From contig OY744525.1 in the NCBI GenBank assembly GCA_963556195.1, positions 45,169,648 through 45,233,647 of the forward strand: a DNA stretch of 64,000 nucleotides, given 5' to 3'. The position numbers and the translations under genes were made by a program. Origin of the DNA: Sepiola atlantica (Eukaryota > Mollusca > Cephalopoda > Sepiida > Sepiolidae). Shown in pieces: positions 44,987-56,600 of the stretch (positions are counted from its first letter, which is position 1; every line of letters begins with the position of its first letter). Under the pieces are notes generated by a model. It did not search any database, had not been told where the DNA came from, and was given only the letters and a program-made list of their open reading frames with translations.

Positions 44987-45275
44987 GTTAAACGTCCGTT
45001 TTACATGCTGGCATGCAGTGGACGGCTTTAAGAAATTGACTCCCGAACAAACCTATCTCTGGCCCGGTCTTTATTTATCCCTCCTTCTCCCAAGGCCATT
45101 TTTTATCACTTCCTCCTATGGCTTACTTGTCCTTCCCCTGTGAACCGGACCTGCTACCGTAACTGTTCTACATCTACCAACTCAAGTGCTGTCATCGATT
45201 CTTTCAACATGACCATACCATCAACTATACTTTTCTCCCTATAGTGTCCATATTTAATCTTCTTCTGAGGTCATC
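44922..45275 (-). mobile_element. LINE L with long (CAT)n tail
   Basis: 65-bp CAT run followed by the LINE L 3' region (GTTAAACGTCCGTTTTACAT, GGACGGCTTTAAGAAATTGA, ...), truncated at TTCTTCTGAGGTCATCAGAA. Confidence 0.85.
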
Positions 45276-45755
45276 AGAAAATATGTTAAAATATTTCTTT
45301 GTTTTGGGATTGAGTTATGCTTTAAAAAAATCCTTTTTAATTAGTCGTAATTGGCAATTTAATTACCAAGTCACCCATCTCTCAGTAAGTGTCTGTCTAT
45401 TACTCTCACCCTCTCTCAGTCTATGTTATGGCACCTGCATGCTTTTATTTTATACAATATCTAGTCATTCTTGCTTCTGTTATTCTCTCTCTTTCTCTTT
45501 CTCACAACAGTCAAACGAAAAATATTGGAATAGTTCAGTATAAGCAAAAGGAAATATCACCACAAGTAAGTAATAGTATTTAACCTTTAGCTACAGAGAG
45601 AAAGAAAGAGAAACAGAGAGAGAGTATAGTCAATAGAAAATGTAATTTGTGGATTTCGTCTTTTTATTTTTTAAATTTAACTGGCTTTACAAACTTATTT
45701 TTTCTGATTCAAACAATCAAACCCAAGCTTAATGGGTGCCCTAACGAGTATCTAA
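45276..45755. other. Unassigned sequence
   Basis: Contains CT-rich and AGAG-rich stretches. No gene recognised. Confidence 0.5.
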
Positions 45756-45759
45756 CTAT

Positions 45760-46010
45760 ATATATGGCAACAATTCTTTGTCTGTCTGTCCGATCGCTAC
45801 TTTTAGGTCATTATTAATACGAACATAAAATTTGGTACGGATGATACCCCATCTATTGTCCTAAGGGAGTGCTTTCTTTTCTTGAAAGAGGTCTGTAAGC
45901 GAGAATGAAATTCCCTGCTTATAATGTTTTTATCTCCGATTTTAATGAGATTTAATTCATATTTACAATACACATAATTAAATAGACTTTCCAATCGTGC
46001 CATCATCATC
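45760..46010. repeat. Probable decayed repeat
   Basis: ATATGGCAACAATTCTTTGT then CTGTCTGTCCG, with later text (TTAATGAGATTTAATTCAT) similar in style to 29520-29560. Class unknown. Confidence 0.4.
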
Positions 46011-46229
46011 ATCTACTACAGCGACTCTGTTTCCATCTACAACTAGTAGCAGCCCCGATCCTGCCCACACAAGATAATCAACATCCTTATCTACTATTAT
46101 TAATCAATACCTTTATCCGTTGTGCCATGTATCCAGATAAAGGCTTTGATTAACAATCAGTTCTAAATCACAGTTTTTTGGGGGGTTGAGGGGTCTATCA
46201 GTTTTACAGTCGATATTAACTGAGAATAA

Positions 46230-46420
46230 CATACTCTCACTTCCCTTATTTTGTCCTTTAGTCCTTACATTCCATGAGCGATGTTTCTGACAAAGGGGGA
46301 AGAATTGCTGTTTTCTAGATCGGAATCTATCCATATAACATATATTGTTGGGTAGTTTTTGACTTTGAATCAAGTTGCTTCATGCCTTGTCTGGAGCGAT
46401 TTTCATTAAAAAAATACTAA
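46230..46420 (-). repeat. Dispersed repeat T, copy 4
   Basis: Plus strand: CTTATTTTGTCCTTTAGTCC, then GAGCGATGTTTCTGACAAAG, then GCCTTGTCTGGAGCG. Confidence 0.8.
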
Positions 46421-46424
46421 TTAA

Positions 46425-46610
46425 CATTTCTACCTGGTAATGGCTGACAGAACGAGAACAATCTACCCCTGTGGATTTAATGAAGTTTTTAATTCGAAAT
46501 TCTGTATCTGAATTTGACATAGAGATTCCCAAGCTTGAAAAGATGCACCTGAAGAAGGTCGGAGGTTTCTTTGACCAAAACGCTATGAAAATAACAACCA
46601 ATATGTCGTC
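46425..46610 (+). mobile_element. SINE family H copy
   Basis: GACAGAACGAGAACAATCTA, AGATGCACCTGAAGAAGGTC, then CCAAAACGCTATG where the GAAAC box is mutated. Confidence 0.7.
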
Positions 46611-46673
46611 GTCGTCATCATCATCAAAAACAACAACTGGTTTATTTGTTGAATCATGCCACAATTAATCCTC

Positions 46674-46990
46674 TGATGAGGGTGGGGCCTGATTGTCTAG
46701 TCCCGATCTAAGTCTTTCTCTCCATTCTTGTCTTTGATGAGGCCCGACGGAATCCATACCCAATGCTCCCCTATCACGTATGATAACATCTTCTAAAGAC
46801 AACTTGGGTTTGCCAGAGGTGTTCTTCTCTGCTGGCACATTAAACTGTCAGGCTTTAGCAATCCAACCATTGCTGCACTCCACGTGCCCCAACCAACGCA
46901 GTCTGTTCCTCTGCATGATGTCTGTGAGGCTTTCCAAGTTGACCTGTGCGAGTAGAGACCCAAAAGATGTGCTTTGTTCAGGCCTCACCA
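46674..46990 (-). pseudogene. LINE C-terminal fragment
   Basis: The minus strand reads ESLTDIMQRNRLRWLGHVEC, a stop, then GKPKLSLEDVIIRD and RQEWRERLRSGL. Typical LINE tail (RLRWLGHV...GKPKLTW), distinct from LINE L. Confidence 0.75.
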
Positions 46991-47755
46991 ATAGTAGTCT
47001 ATAGAGAATAGTAGTTAGAATAATTAAAATAATCTGAATTATCAATCTTTTAGCGATAATAAAAAAATTCCAAAACATGGATATCCATCTTTCCTTAACT
47101 AGGAGTGTCTTCATTCTGGCCTATGAGGTCTTCTATCTATTAAGACCTTACATTACTGCATGTCTCTTCACTAAGGTCTCTACTACAACTGATTATATCA
47201 CTTCAAACCCTTATCTATGACACATGCTGTAACTAACCAATCAAATGTTTACCCTTCTACCAGATAACAGGCGGACCTAGGACCAAACCTCCCTCAACCA
47301 TACTTGAGTAACTTTATGTATATCTACACTTAACTTCGAAAATATATTACTGCAAAGTAGCATGTAACAATAGGATTGTCCTTGGCTTATAATTATATTA
47401 GACATTTAGATGACTTTTTTCTTTTCTTTACTTGTCATCTAATTTCAAATCCGATAGAAAACGTATTAATCTTTGCGGCGATGTGGAGAAGATCTCAAAT
47501 TGTAGAATTTAGTATGTGAAAAAAAAAATCCAAGTTGAATTGCTTAGTGAATAGCAAAGAGAACAGCTAACATCATTTTGCTTTAAAACAAGTAAAAAGA
47601 AAGAATTAATTAATATTTAAGAATTAATCCGTTTTTTTTAAAAACTTTTTCTGTCTTTTTGTTTTATACCTGTTCTCAGTTATGACATTTATTTTTGGTT
47701 TCGTTTATATTCACGATAAATTATACTTGAATTTAGGAACTGAGAAGTTGTTTAT
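46991..47755. other. Unassigned sequence
   Basis: Nothing recognised. Confidence 0.5.
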
Positions 47756-47756
47756 T

Positions 47757-47967
47757 TTTATTCTTATTTTCATTTTTATTTTTATTCTTATTTTTATTTT
47801 TACTTTTATTTTTATTTTTATTTTTATTCTTATTTTTACTTTTACTTTTATTTTTATTTTTATTTTTATTCTTATTTTTACTTTTACTTTTATTTTTATT
47901 TTTATTTTTATTCTTATTTTTATTTTTACTTTTATTTTTATTTTTATTTTTCCTTTTATTTTCTTAT
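47757..47967. repeat. (TTTTTA)n with TTCTTA variants
   Basis: About 35 hexamers. The Phe/Ile-rich 97-aa frame is an artefact. Confidence 0.95.
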
Positions 47968-48570
47968 TTTCGTAAACGCATGTTCTTTCGAGAATAGAAT
48001 AGAGATTTTGGTTAATGTTCTGATTCTTAAAAGACTATTCTGTCTGGAATGATATCAAAACGTTTATTTCATATACGTTTATTTATATTTTATATGCTGC
48101 TTTCAGGCAGCTATAAAGAAACTGATCTATTTTTTTTTTAAATATGTTTGTTCTATTAAAATGTAAAAGTAAAAAAACATAATAAAAAAAACATTTATTT
48201 TATAATTTAAAAGATTGCCATTCATTAAACTTTATAAGAATGATATTTTGTTAACCAAAAAAATAAAAAAAATAAAACACTGATTTCGGTCGGGATTGTT
48301 TTAGAAATTTTAATGCTTCAATTTATTCTAATTATGAAATATAAAATGGTTGAAAAAGGACAACAGAATATTTCATTTAAATTCTAATACTCCGAAAGTT
48401 GTAAAAAATGTAATTTCGATTTATACTTGATTATATTCTCTATTCTCTATTAAATTCTATCACGATGAATTCAAACAATTGTTGCCATACAAGATAATTT
48501 GAAAAGCTAATTTCTCTTGTTATGTTCACAAGTCATTCTTTTTGAATACATAGAAGATCCATATAAATAT
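47968..48570. other. Unassigned AT-rich sequence
   Basis: Nothing recognised. Confidence 0.5.
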
Positions 48571-48600
48571 AAACTACTGTTAAATATCCAGGTTGTCAGT

Positions 48601-48603
<3 letters not shown>

Positions 48604-48670
<67 letters not shown>
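48604..48670. repeat. (AT)n array at PLKYT-encoding junction
   Basis: AT run with TATATACACA variants to 48705, following the PKYI codons, which may have seeded it. Confidence 0.9.
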
Positions 48671-48677
<7 letters not shown>

Positions 48678-48878
48678 TATACACATATATATACACATAT
48701 ATATACTTAGGCAGCAAGTCATTATACAAGCAAGCGTTGTTGAACGTCACGGAACTTTCTCGTTTGTAAATCTTCTTCGTGAGGTTCTCAAACCGTCGAG
48801 CAATCCTTCTGGTTTCTGGTGGCAATCCGTAGAGTATTTCCCCGATTGTTTTTAATTCGGCCATTTTTTTTCGAGCGC

Positions 48879-48903
48879 TTTCGACTTTGTTTGTCGTCTT
48901 CAG
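48879..48903 (-). other. Hammerhead-like core upstream of ORF
   Basis: CTGAAGA, C, GAC/GTC hairpin with AAACAAA loop, GAAA, then GCGC. Located 15 bp upstream of the ATG. Confidence 0.45.
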
Positions 48904-49142
48904 GATTAAGTGTTTTTTTTAAATAAGAAGACTTGAGTTAATGTTTTATAGGTATCGTTAAGGGCGAATGAAAGAAAAGAGAGGGTGTGTGGTTGAGTTA
49001 ATTTTATTCTATCGTTTGTGTATTTGATTTTATTGTTTATTTATTTATTTTATTAATTCTTATTTTACTATTATTTATTTATTTATTATTACTATTATTA
49101 CCATTATTTATTTATTTATTTAGTACTTTATTTTCATTTAAC

Positions 49143-49206
49143 TGCCACCTGAAACCAGAAGGATACCTCATGAAGAAGATTTACAAACGTTCAACAACGC
49201 TTGCTT

Positions 49207-49245
<39 letters not shown>
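49143..49245 (+). pseudogene. Penelope-like N-terminal fragment plus (AT)n
   Basis: CCACCTGAAACCAGAAGGAT, GAAGATTTACAAACGTTCAA and CAACGCTTGCTTGGATA repeat the 48.7-48.8 kb N-terminal codons with deletions, then an AT run from 49206. Confidence 0.65.
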
Positions 49246-49248
<3 letters not shown>

Positions 49249-49480
49249 ATCCACGTAAAGTAAATATCCACAGAATAAAACTCCAAAGAATATCAACCGG
49301 GCTTATGAAGAGTGCTCAATATCAAATAGAGCTTTTATATATAATTATTTGTATTTATACAAACATGTACATAATCTAAGACACTGCATGTCGACGTTAT
49401 CGATCAACAGCTGTTACAAACTGAGATCTCATCAGGCAGAATGAAAATCTGACCTTCCCTTATTCTAAGTATAGTTAATT
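49246..49480. repeat. Dispersed repeat shared with 31.9 kb
   Basis: CATGTCGACGTTATCGATCA, ACTGAGATCTCATCAG and TCAACCGGGCTTATGAAGAG blocks. Confidence 0.65.
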
Positions 49481-49735
49481 TTACTTTATTTTCCTATTAT
49501 TATTATTTTATTTTATTGCCGGTAACAACTTAGTTCTTAGCTCAAATAAATAAAAAAATAAACAAATAAAAAGTAAAAAGCTAAAACAAATAGAAAGAAA
49601 GTGAAAAATCAACACAATTAGATTTAAACGACTTAACACCTCCTCCCCACCCTCCACCACGAATAAAGCCGGACTGAAGGCATGAGCTCGTCTTCCTTTT
49701 CCCCTCCTACCCCGCCCCCCGCATAATATTGACAC
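49481..49735. other. Unassigned sequence
   Basis: No recognised gene. Confidence 0.5.
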
Positions 49736-49739
49736 AACC

Positions 49740-50300
49740 GAAGGGAATCGTCATGCTAACATGCATGGAGTCAGTTTTGGAGGGTGTTTTATATACACGT
49801 CTAGCTAGTTAACCAATCAGATTCTTTGTTGTTCTCTTAGCCAATCGTTGGGCTTCTCACAAGCAAAGGTTCTGTTGATTTTACTGCCTATTTCCTATTC
49901 TATTGTTCTGTTTTATATAAGATGACTCATCACTGTTTCTTTGTTGTTCTCTTAGCCAATCGTTGGGCTTCTCACAAACAAAGCTTCGATTGATTTTACT
50001 TCCTTTTTCCTATTCTATTGTTCTGTTTTCTATAAGGTGGCCTATCTCTGTTTCTTTGTTGTGTCGAAATAATGGGTGACCTTATTTTAACAAGTGCTTG
50101 CTTGTATTTCTGTTTTAGTTTAGTTTAGTTTTTATTTATTTGTTGTTTTTTATTTATTTATTTATTTATTATGTATTGTTAACCTAAGGTAAATTTTATT
50201 CTGTACAGGCAGTTGTTGGCTATTTCACTTCTACAGTTTAATAGGTTTTGGGGGTCTTTAAAGTTTAGGATTTCAAAATTCTCATTCAGACATATCTAAA
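49740..50300 (-). mobile_element. Penelope-like element, 3' part
   Basis: Collinear with 14325-14740 (CTAGTTAACCAATCAGATTC; AAATAATGGGTGACCTTATT), with an internal duplication of the CTTTGTTGTTCTCTTAGCCA block (49825 and 49940). The minus-strand codons near 50290-50205 match LLNCRSEIAN at 14.6 kb. Confidence 0.75.
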
Positions 50301-50714
50301 ATCACATTTTCTGATCCTTTTATGGCATTTTTAAAGATTTATTTTCAACTAGAAAAACCCGTGTCCGGACGTGGCCCAGGAAAATTGAGAAAACCAAGAA
50401 TCACATCTTATTTACTAGAAAAGCCTTTATCATGATATGAAAAATATTCGTAAAAAGTTATTTTAGAGGGTATGGGTCCTCACTGACTTTCTTGCTTGGC
50501 CGGTGTGTGAGTGTTGGTTTGGTGATGGTGGGGGCCTAGTTTTTAATTTATAAATCAACAAAATAATAAAATAGTTAACATGTGTACGAATGAACTGAAA
50601 TGCATTATGATGGAATTTAATTTTGTTATGAAAATAATGTAGGGACGAAGGATACTCACTGACTTGTGTGTTTGGCCACGTTGTGTGTATGGGTGTAGGG
50701 GGTCTTTGTTTAAT
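50301..50714. other. Unassigned, with loose ~180-bp direct repeat
   Basis: TCCTCACTGACTTTCTTGCT (50476) resembles TACTCACTGACTTGTGTGTT (50654), both followed by a G-rich stretch. Confidence 0.45.
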
Positions 50715-51030
50715 AATTTTTAATTTAGAACTGGATCGCAACCAAATTGACCTGAAAATTCTCTTTTAATCCCAAAATACTGAGTTTCTATCAACGATAT
50801 AAAAATATGCATGGATAGAACTATGAAACCAATGATTGAATTAGAAAATAATAGGAACAAATAGTGAATTAATGAGATTTCCTTTTGCAAAGCAATATGC
50901 AAATCAGTGAACCTTAGGATGTCGACCCCATACATATGATCAGTATATTAGAAAGTTATTGTTCTATTTTGAACATGATTTGGTATTTTAATCTCACTGT
51001 CAGTGCAATAAATGGCCCAACTTTATGAAT
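50715..51030. repeat. Dispersed repeat A, upstream part, copy 4
   Basis: Matches 13140-13440: GAATTAATGAGATTTCCTTT, GCAATATGCAAATCAGT, CTCACTGTCAGTGCAATAAA. Confidence 0.75.
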
Positions 51031-51305
51031 AGAAATAATTGCTTCTTCTTAGCATTGATTAAGAATGTATTTTCCAGAATTCTAAATTTAAGGTTACGAT
51101 CTACTGAGTTACATAGAATTGGATGGCATTTAGTATTTCTTTGTGTTTTAGTAATCAATTCACAAAGACTGTTACAAGATCGACATGTAGGATTTAATAC
51201 CCAAAAATATTCTATTGTTTACCTACTAACGAAAGATAGAGGTTTATTAATATATCATTTTACGAGCAGGCTCCTATGATTCAAAATACAGAGGTCACAC
51301 TTCCC

Positions 51306-51423
51306 AAAGATTTGAAAGTGGAATAAAACAACACATATCAACTATTATTTGCCAGCTGTCAACTAAAGATTTGAAAGTGGAATAAAACAACGCATATCAA
51401 CTATTATTTGCCAGCTATCAACT
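51306..51423. repeat. Two tandem 59-bp units
   Basis: AAAGATTTGAAAGTGGAATA starts at 51306 and 51365. The copies differ at two or so positions, so the duplication is recent. Confidence 0.95.
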
Positions 51424-51500
51424 AAAGGGAGAAGAAAGCAACTGTCTCAGGTTACCAAATTCAAAAGAGACCAATAACTCTGCTGTAGGAAAACACTTGC

Positions 51501-51617
51501 TGTATATGGCATGATCACGTTAACATATCGATTCTCATTAGATCATCGAAGTTAAGCGACTTTGAGCCTGGTCAGTACCAGACGGGTGACCATTTGTAAA
51601 TACCATGCACTGTATGT
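51501..51617 (+). pseudogene. 5S rRNA-derived sequence
   Basis: GATCATCGAAGTTAAGCGAC, GAGCCTGGTCAGTACCAGAC, GGGTGACCATTTG and CACTGTATGTGG in 5S order. About as diverged as the other two copies. Confidence 0.85.
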
Positions 51618-52059
51618 GGGAGAGTGACAACATCTCCTTGCAATAAAAAAAATATATAGAAAAACTAACATCATCAAAATCATCTCCCATGACCTGGTTA
51701 TATATCCGACTTGTGAATTTTATATTTCCTAAAAATGTTCTTGAAGAAGGAAACTGCCCAGAGTGAATGCTGCACAAGGCAGGCAACACTTACTGGACAA
51801 TCCAGAATGTATGCAGGACTTTTGCAAGCATGATTATGAAATCATTAAGATTGCCCTTTTTCAAGTTTTTGCATTAAAAACTTTCTATTCCAGTATCCTT
51901 TTGAATAGAATATTTTCACAACACTTAATATTATATGAAGAGTTGTCATATGAAAATAATTATTAAAAACATATTTTTTATTTTAAAATTCATTGCTCTT
52001 CTTAAAAAAAATTGAGCTCTCCGGGCAGTAGATAATGTAAGCAAATATACACATTATAA
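51618..52059. other. Unassigned sequence
   Basis: Nothing recognised. Confidence 0.5.
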
Positions 52060-52215
52060 TTTTCCTAACTTTTGTGGTGAGCATGATAGTGTTAGCCTAA
52101 GATATCTTTACTTTTGACCAATTGGACGGGTTTCAAATCTCCGCTTGAACACTCTCCATATAGTCATGCTAAAGAGATGTGATATGGTGAAACAGTTGTC
52201 TATGGATCACTATAT
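52060..52215 (+). mobile_element. tRNA-like SINE G with TA tail
   Basis: Box-A-like GTGAGCATGATAGTGTTAGC, box-B-like GGGTTTCAAATCTC, then ATATAGTCATGCTAAAGAGA and GAAACAG...GGATCACTATATA, a decayed version of the hammerhead-like tail at 57968-58028. The mariner sits in its terminal TA. Confidence 0.7.
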
Positions 52216-53337
52216 AACACGATATTCAATAAGTCCCGGGCCTGACATATTGCTGGTACCACTAATAAAAAATCTATATGATTTTTATAAATTACTAACC
52301 TTCAACTGGCATGTGTGAAAATTTTAGCCCAATTGGATTATTAGTTTACAAATTACAGCTACTGTTGCAAATTTTCCAAACAATGGAAAAATCTGAATTT
52401 AGTTTGTGGATAAAGCATTGTTTTCTGATGGGAAAAATACTGTTCAAGCAAAGCAATGGCTTAATAAGTGTTATTTGAACTCTGCTCCATAGGAAACAAC
52501 GGTTAAGAAGTTGTAAGCTCACTTTTAACAGTGTCATACAGGCACAAATGATGCTGCATGCTCAGGCCACTAAAATTTAGCAATTGTCTCGGAAAACATA
52601 AAAAAAGTCCACAAACTCGTTTTCACCGATCGGAAATTAAAAATGTGTGAGAAAGCAGTGTATTCACGATTTGTCAAAAACAACAACTCGTCCACGATTC
52701 AGAGCGTTGTTTGTAACAGTTTCAATGCAAAAAATGAATGTTTGCAATAATATATGACAATGGATGAAACATGGATCCAACACTTCACTCAAGAGTCAAA
52801 TTGCCAGTCAACTGAGTGGACAGCAGCAGGTGAAAGCCGTCCAAAGCGATCAAAAGTTGCTAACATCAGCAGGCAAATTTTTAGCCTCCGTATTTTTGGA
52901 TGTGCAAGGTATTCTGTTTATCGATTTCCTTGAGAAAGGAAGAACCATGAATAGCAAATATTATGTAGCGTTATTGGCGCGTTTGATGGTAGAAATCGAC
53001 AAAAGACAACCACAAAAGAAGAAGAAAACAGACAATGCAACAATCGCAAAAACTTTGAATTGATTCCACATTCTCTTTATTCGCTAGATCTGGCCCCCGA
53101 ATGCCTACTGGCTGCTTGCAGATCTCAAAAGAATACTGTAGGGAAAGGGCTTCAATAAAAAAGTAATATTGGAAACTCAGGCATATTTTGATCGTTCTAT
53201 AAAAAGGCATTGAATAGTTAGAAAAGCGTTGAAATCAGTGTATCACTCTAGACGGAGACTATGTTGATGAATGAAGTCAAATTTTGCCTAAAAGTTGTTG
53301 TTTTATTAGTTAGACCCGGAACTTAATGAGTGAGGTG

Positions 53338-53339
<2 letters not shown>
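52216..53339 (+). mobile_element. Mariner transposon, decayed
   Basis: About 1.12 kb, the usual mariner length. Inverted ends lie at 52217-52245 and 53311-53338 (AAGTCCCGGGCCTGA against TTAAGTTCCGGGTCTAA), with TA on both sides. The transposase is broken but legible: N-terminal helix-turn-helix around 52383-52520 (MEKSEF..., KNTVQAKQWL), catalytic-domain start TMDETWIQHFTQES near 52755, then SVFLDVQGILFIDFLEKGRT and YYVALLARLMVEI in the 52764-53063 frame. The second and third catalytic aspartates cannot be followed through the frameshifts with confidence; YSLDLAPEC near 53070 marks the usual YSPDLAPxD site. Dead copy, parent type of the 64-507 derivative. Confidence 0.9.

Positions 53340-53405
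<66 letters not shown>
53340..53405. repeat. (TA)n array
   Basis: Continues from the mariner's right TA target. Confidence 0.95.
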
Positions 53406-53410
<5 letters not shown>

Positions 53411-53810
53411 GTGAATATAAGAGACAACTCATGTCTAGATATCTTTTGGTAGATCCTTTCGATAATCCGAATTAGGATCTTAGTTTCAGAGGGGAATTGG
53501 CTGATGAATTTGCCATAATTTGGATTTGTCTCCCAAATACTTTAGGACTTATCTGGGTCTATCTTCGAGGGAATGAGGTAAATAATAATGATAAATCCAA
53601 TTCTCCACTTAACACAACTATTAAACTATTTATCGTAACCAGTTCTATCAGAACTATAAAATAGATGAACAAGTTCTAAGAAATATTATTAATAAGAACG
53701 TATTCCCTACTGCCCCAAATAAAAAAATAAAACTGATCATTTTCTACAATAAAGTAAAAACCACTAATCTTTATCATCACAAATAATTCTTCCCCCTCTA
53801 TTAGAGTTTT

Positions 53811-53812
<2 letters not shown>
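53406..53812. other. Unassigned sequence
   Basis: Nothing recognised. Confidence 0.5.

Positions 53813-53887
<75 letters not shown>
53813..53887. repeat. (AT)n array
   Basis: Alternating AT. Confidence 0.95.
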
Positions 53888-53890
<3 letters not shown>

Positions 53891-54411
53891 TTGGATATAC
53901 AATACAATATTTATCATATAAATACCGTTGGTTTCAAAAGTAGAGACCGCAATCCTTTTTATTTGGGGTGACAAACATTTTGTTATCAACTTTTTGCAGT
54001 CAAAATGTCACTTGCTATTTCGACTAAAGGAAGTCAGTACTGATATTGAAGCTAACATTATTGTATAGTATATCAATAAAAAACATAGCTTTTAGACATG
54101 TAATTGAGCCCGCCGTGTTCATTTCCCCTAAACGACAAACTGATATCTTCTTTTCTTTTTCTTATTTCTTAATAATAATATAAAGTCAATTTTCACCTAT
54201 TTAAGAGACGATTATAGCTTCCGAACCAAAGCCTATGCTAATCTGTTTTGTTAGCGATTAAGGCCAATTCCTCATGTGTGTTTTAAGAAAATATGTGTTC
54301 GTTTTTTCTCTTTAAAATTTTATTGCATTTTTCCGGCTCAAGAGCTTCTCCTAACACAGTCATTCACACAGGAAGCCGGGGTAATTTCACTCTAACACTC
54401 ACATCTACTCC
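53888..54411. other. Unassigned sequence before minisatellite
   Basis: Nothing recognised. The frame entering the array from 54293 has no recognised domain. Confidence 0.5.
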
Positions 54412-56600
54412 CACAGTCCCTCATGTCACCAAGATTGTTGTTTGTGGGATTATTCTTTCCCACAGTCCCCATGTCACCAGGATTGTTGTTTGTGGGATTA
54501 TTCTTTCCCACAGTCCCCCATGTCACCAGGATTGTTGTTTATGGGATTATTCTTTCCCACAGTCCCCCATGTCACCAGGATTGTTGTTTGTGGGATTATT
54601 CTTTCCCACAGTCCCCCATGTCACCAGTTTTGTTGTTTATGGGATTATTCTTTCCCACAGTCCCCATGTCACCAGGGTTGTTGTTTGTGGGATTATTCTT
54701 TCCCACCGTCTCCCATTTCACCAGGATTGTTGTTTGTGGGATTATTCTTTCCCACAGTCCCCCATTTCACCAGGATTGTTGTTTATGGGATTATTCTTTC
54801 CCACAGTCCCCCATGTCACCAGGATTGTTGTTTATGGGATTATTCTTTCCCACAGTCCCCCATGTCACCAGGATGGTTGTTTATGGGATTATTCTTTCCC
54901 ACAGTCCCCCATGTCACCAGGATTGTTGTTTATGGGATTATTCTTTCCCACAGTCCTCCATGTCACCAGGATGGTTGTTTATGGGATTATTCTTTCCCAC
55001 AGTCCCAATGTCACCAGGATTGTTGTTTATGGGATTATTCTTTCCCACAGTCCCCCATGTCACCAGGATTGTTGTTTATGGGATTATTCTTTCCCACAGT
55101 CCTCCATGTCACCAGGATGGTTGTTTATGGGATTATTCTTTCCCACAGTCCCAATGTCACCAGGATTGTTGTTTGTGGGATTATTCTTTCCCACAGTCCC
55201 CCATGTCACCAGGATTGTTGTTTATGGGATTATTCTTTCCCACAGTCCTCCATGTCACCAGGATTGTTGTTTATGGGATTATTCTTTCCCACAGTCCCCC
55301 ATGTCACCAGGATGGTTGTTTATGGGATTATTCTTTCCCACAGTCCCCCATGTCACCAGGATTGTTGTTTATGGGATTATTCTTTCCCACAGTCCCAATG
55401 TCACCAGGATTGTTGTTTATGGGATTATTCTTTCCCACAGTCCCCCATGTCACCAGGATTGTTGTTTATGGGATAATTCTTTCCCACAGTCCCAATGTCA
55501 CCAGGATTGTTGTTTGTGGGATTATTCTTTCCCACAGTCCCCCATGTCACCAGGATTGTTGTTTATGGGATTATTCTTTCCCACAGTCCTCCATGTCACC
55601 AGGATGGTTGTTTATGGGATTATTCTTTCCCACAGTCCCAATGTCACCAGGATTGTTGTTTATGGGATTATTCTTTCCCACAGTCCTCCATGTCACCAGG
55701 ATTGTTGTTTATGGGATTATTCTTTCCCACAGTCCCCCATGTCACCAGGATGGTTGTTTATGGGATTATTCTTTCCCACAGTCCTCCATGTCACCAGGAT
55801 TGTTGTTTGTGGGATTATTCTTTCCCACAGTCCCCCATGTCACCAGGATTGTTGTTTATGGGATTATTCTTTCCCACAGTCCTCCATGTCACCAGGATGG
55901 TTGTTTATGGGATTATTCTTTCCCACAGTCCCAATGTCACCAGGATTGTTGTTTATGGGATTATTCTTTCCCACAGTCCCCCATGTCACCAGGATTGTTG
56001 TTTATGGGATTATTCTTTCCCACAGTCCTCCATGTCACCAGGATGGTTGTTTATGGGATTATTCTTTCCCACAGTCCCAATGTCACCAGGATTGTTGTTT
56101 GTGGGATTATTCTTTCCCACAGTCCCCCATGTCACCAGGATTGTTGTTTATGGGATTATTCTTTCCCACAGTCCTCCATGTCACCAGGATTGTTGTTTAT
56201 GGGATTATTCTTTCCCACAGTCCCCCATGTCACCAGGATTGTTGTTTATGGGATTATTCTTTCCCACAGTCCCCCATGTCACCAGGATTGTTGTTTATGG
56301 GATTATTCTTTCCCACAGTCCCAATGTCACCAGGATTGTTGTTTATGGGATTATTCTTTCCCACAGTTCCCCATGTCACCAGGATTGTTGTTTATGGGAT
56401 TATTCTTTCCCACAGTCCCAATGTCACCAGGATTGTTGTTTATGGGATTATTCTTTCCCACAGTCCCCCATGTCACCAGGATTGTTGTTTATGGGATTAT
56501 TCTTTCCCACAGTCCCTCATGTCACCAGGATTGTTGTTTATGGGATTATTCTTTCCCACAGTCCCCCATGTCACCAGGATTGTTGTTTATGGGATAATTC
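54412..56600. repeat. 49-bp minisatellite, ~45 units
   Basis: Unit: CCCCCATGTCACCAGGATTG, TTGTTTATGGGATTATTC, TTTCCCACAGT. Length is 49 bp with 48-bp variants (CCCC or CCCAA instead of CCCCC). I count about 45 units. Variant sites: CCCCC/CCTCC/CCCAA, GATTG/GATGG, TTTATGGG/TTTGTGGG. Edge units are more diverged (54412-54760). The unit has no plus-strand stop in any frame, so long frames of 772, 724, 379 and 344 codons arise on the plus strand. Because 49 is not a multiple of three these are read-through artefacts, and no start context or domain supports a protein. Confidence 0.97.

Larger units (their letters stand above)
48578..48905 (-). mobile_element. Penelope-like element 5' end with ORF start
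   Basis: Minus strand: hammerhead-like core at 48879-48903, ATG at 48864, then [54 protein letters not shown]. The coding stretch ends directly in an AT array (48604-48670). An N-terminal TFN.ACL...LLPKYT segment opens many Penelope-like proteins as I know them. The upstream 5' sequence, start codon and reading frame are intact for about 55 codons. Confidence 0.7.

Noticed and set aside
47682..47975. Phe/Ile-rich membrane protein
   Set aside because: Hexanucleotide (TTTTTA)n repeat.
54412..56600. CRISPR-like array
   Set aside because: Units are head-to-tail with no unique spacers; eukaryotic context.
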